20,160 nt of DNA, from positions 1 through 20,160 of the forward strand of contig JAYMTF010001997.1 of the NCBI GenBank assembly GCA_036897485.1, written 5' to 3'. This stretch comes from Pelargonium nanum (taxonomy: Eukaryota > Streptophyta > Magnoliopsida > Geraniales > Geraniaceae). A program made the translations under genes and the position numbers. Shown here piece after piece: positions 19,974 to 20,160 of the stretch (the stretch's first letter is position 1; every line of letters starts with the position of its first letter). Under the pieces are notes generated by a model. It saw only the letters and a program-made list of their open reading frames with translations. It was not told the origin of the DNA and ran no database searches.

Positions 19974-20160
19974 TTTTTTTTTTTTTAAGGAAATATTAAT
20001 TTCATTAAGAACAATAGTGACTTACAGACTCAAGTACGAAAAGACCTGACATAGAACCAAATATTACAGTAACTTGATTCGCAGATCTCGAATGTACATA
20101 CGAACGACCAACTGTCACATGGTTGGTTGAAATCTTGACTGGAATAGTGGAACAAGCAGA
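19974..20160 (-). mobile_element. possible 3' end and A-tail of a retroelement (partial)
   Basis: A 13-T run (19974-19986) is followed by aaggaaatattaatttcatt. Read on the minus strand this is aatgaaattaatatttcctt followed by poly-A, the arrangement seen at the 3' ends of plant LINE/SINE insertions. The adjoining sequence to the window edge shows no recognisable coding domain, and the body would lie beyond 20160. It could instead be a gene 3' end. Confidence 0.35.

Noticed and set aside
1..20160. tRNA, rRNA or snoRNA genes
   Set aside because: Scanning by eye found no cloverleaf with matching A/B boxes and no conserved rRNA segment. A covariance-model search would be needed to exclude small RNAs.

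Overview
This window is nuclear DNA from a flowering plant, most likely a eudicot. The evidence is spliced genes with GT-AG introns, plant-type protein sequences (V-ATPase subunit H and a plastid-type PfkB kinase), AT-rich intergenic DNA, microsatellites and many decayed dispersed repeats. The species cannot be fixed from the sequence. No operon, CRISPR array, phage or rRNA/tRNA gene was seen.

Layout. 1-4,200 is gene-free, AT-rich and repeat-laden: tandem A-tailed units, two inverted-repeat elements, a duplicated block and a TG microsatellite. 4,224-6,787 (minus) is a small two-exon gene for a Cys/His-rich, CHORD-like zinc-binding protein of 82-100 residues. Its 2.26-kb intron is full of degenerate repeats. 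7,735-12,042 (minus), plus a leader exon ending near 12,480, is the gene for V-type proton ATPase subunit H (VHA-H), with 11 coding exons and 454 aa. 13,390-16,957 (plus) is a five-exon gene for a 460-aa PfkB-family sugar/nucleoside kinase with a probable plastid transit peptide. 16,958-20,160 is again gene-free and contains a terminal-inverted-repeat element and, at the right edge, what looks like the A-tail of a retroelement.

The VHA-H and PfkB genes are divergent. Their inferred transcript starts lie roughly 0.75 kb apart, with a decayed repeat between them. The small zinc-protein gene follows VHA-H in tandem. The three genes have no obvious shared pathway: proton pumping at endomembranes, a plastid kinase, and an uncharacterised zinc protein. 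They look like ordinary neighbours.

The most notable points are: (1) the fourth coding intron of VHA-H lacks a usable GT donor at the frame-preserving position, so either a rare splice, an in-frame 5-residue loss, a one-base deletion or a sequence error must explain it; (2) a three-copy tandem array of about 300 bp fills the first half of PfkB intron 1; (3) a 12-codon upstream ORF lies in the PfkB leader; (4) a family of degenerate elements sharing a terminal core near AGAGCTGACAATTCGGGT occurs at several places; (5) the small CHORD-like gene is split by a long intron. Nothing here demands a wholly new biological system.
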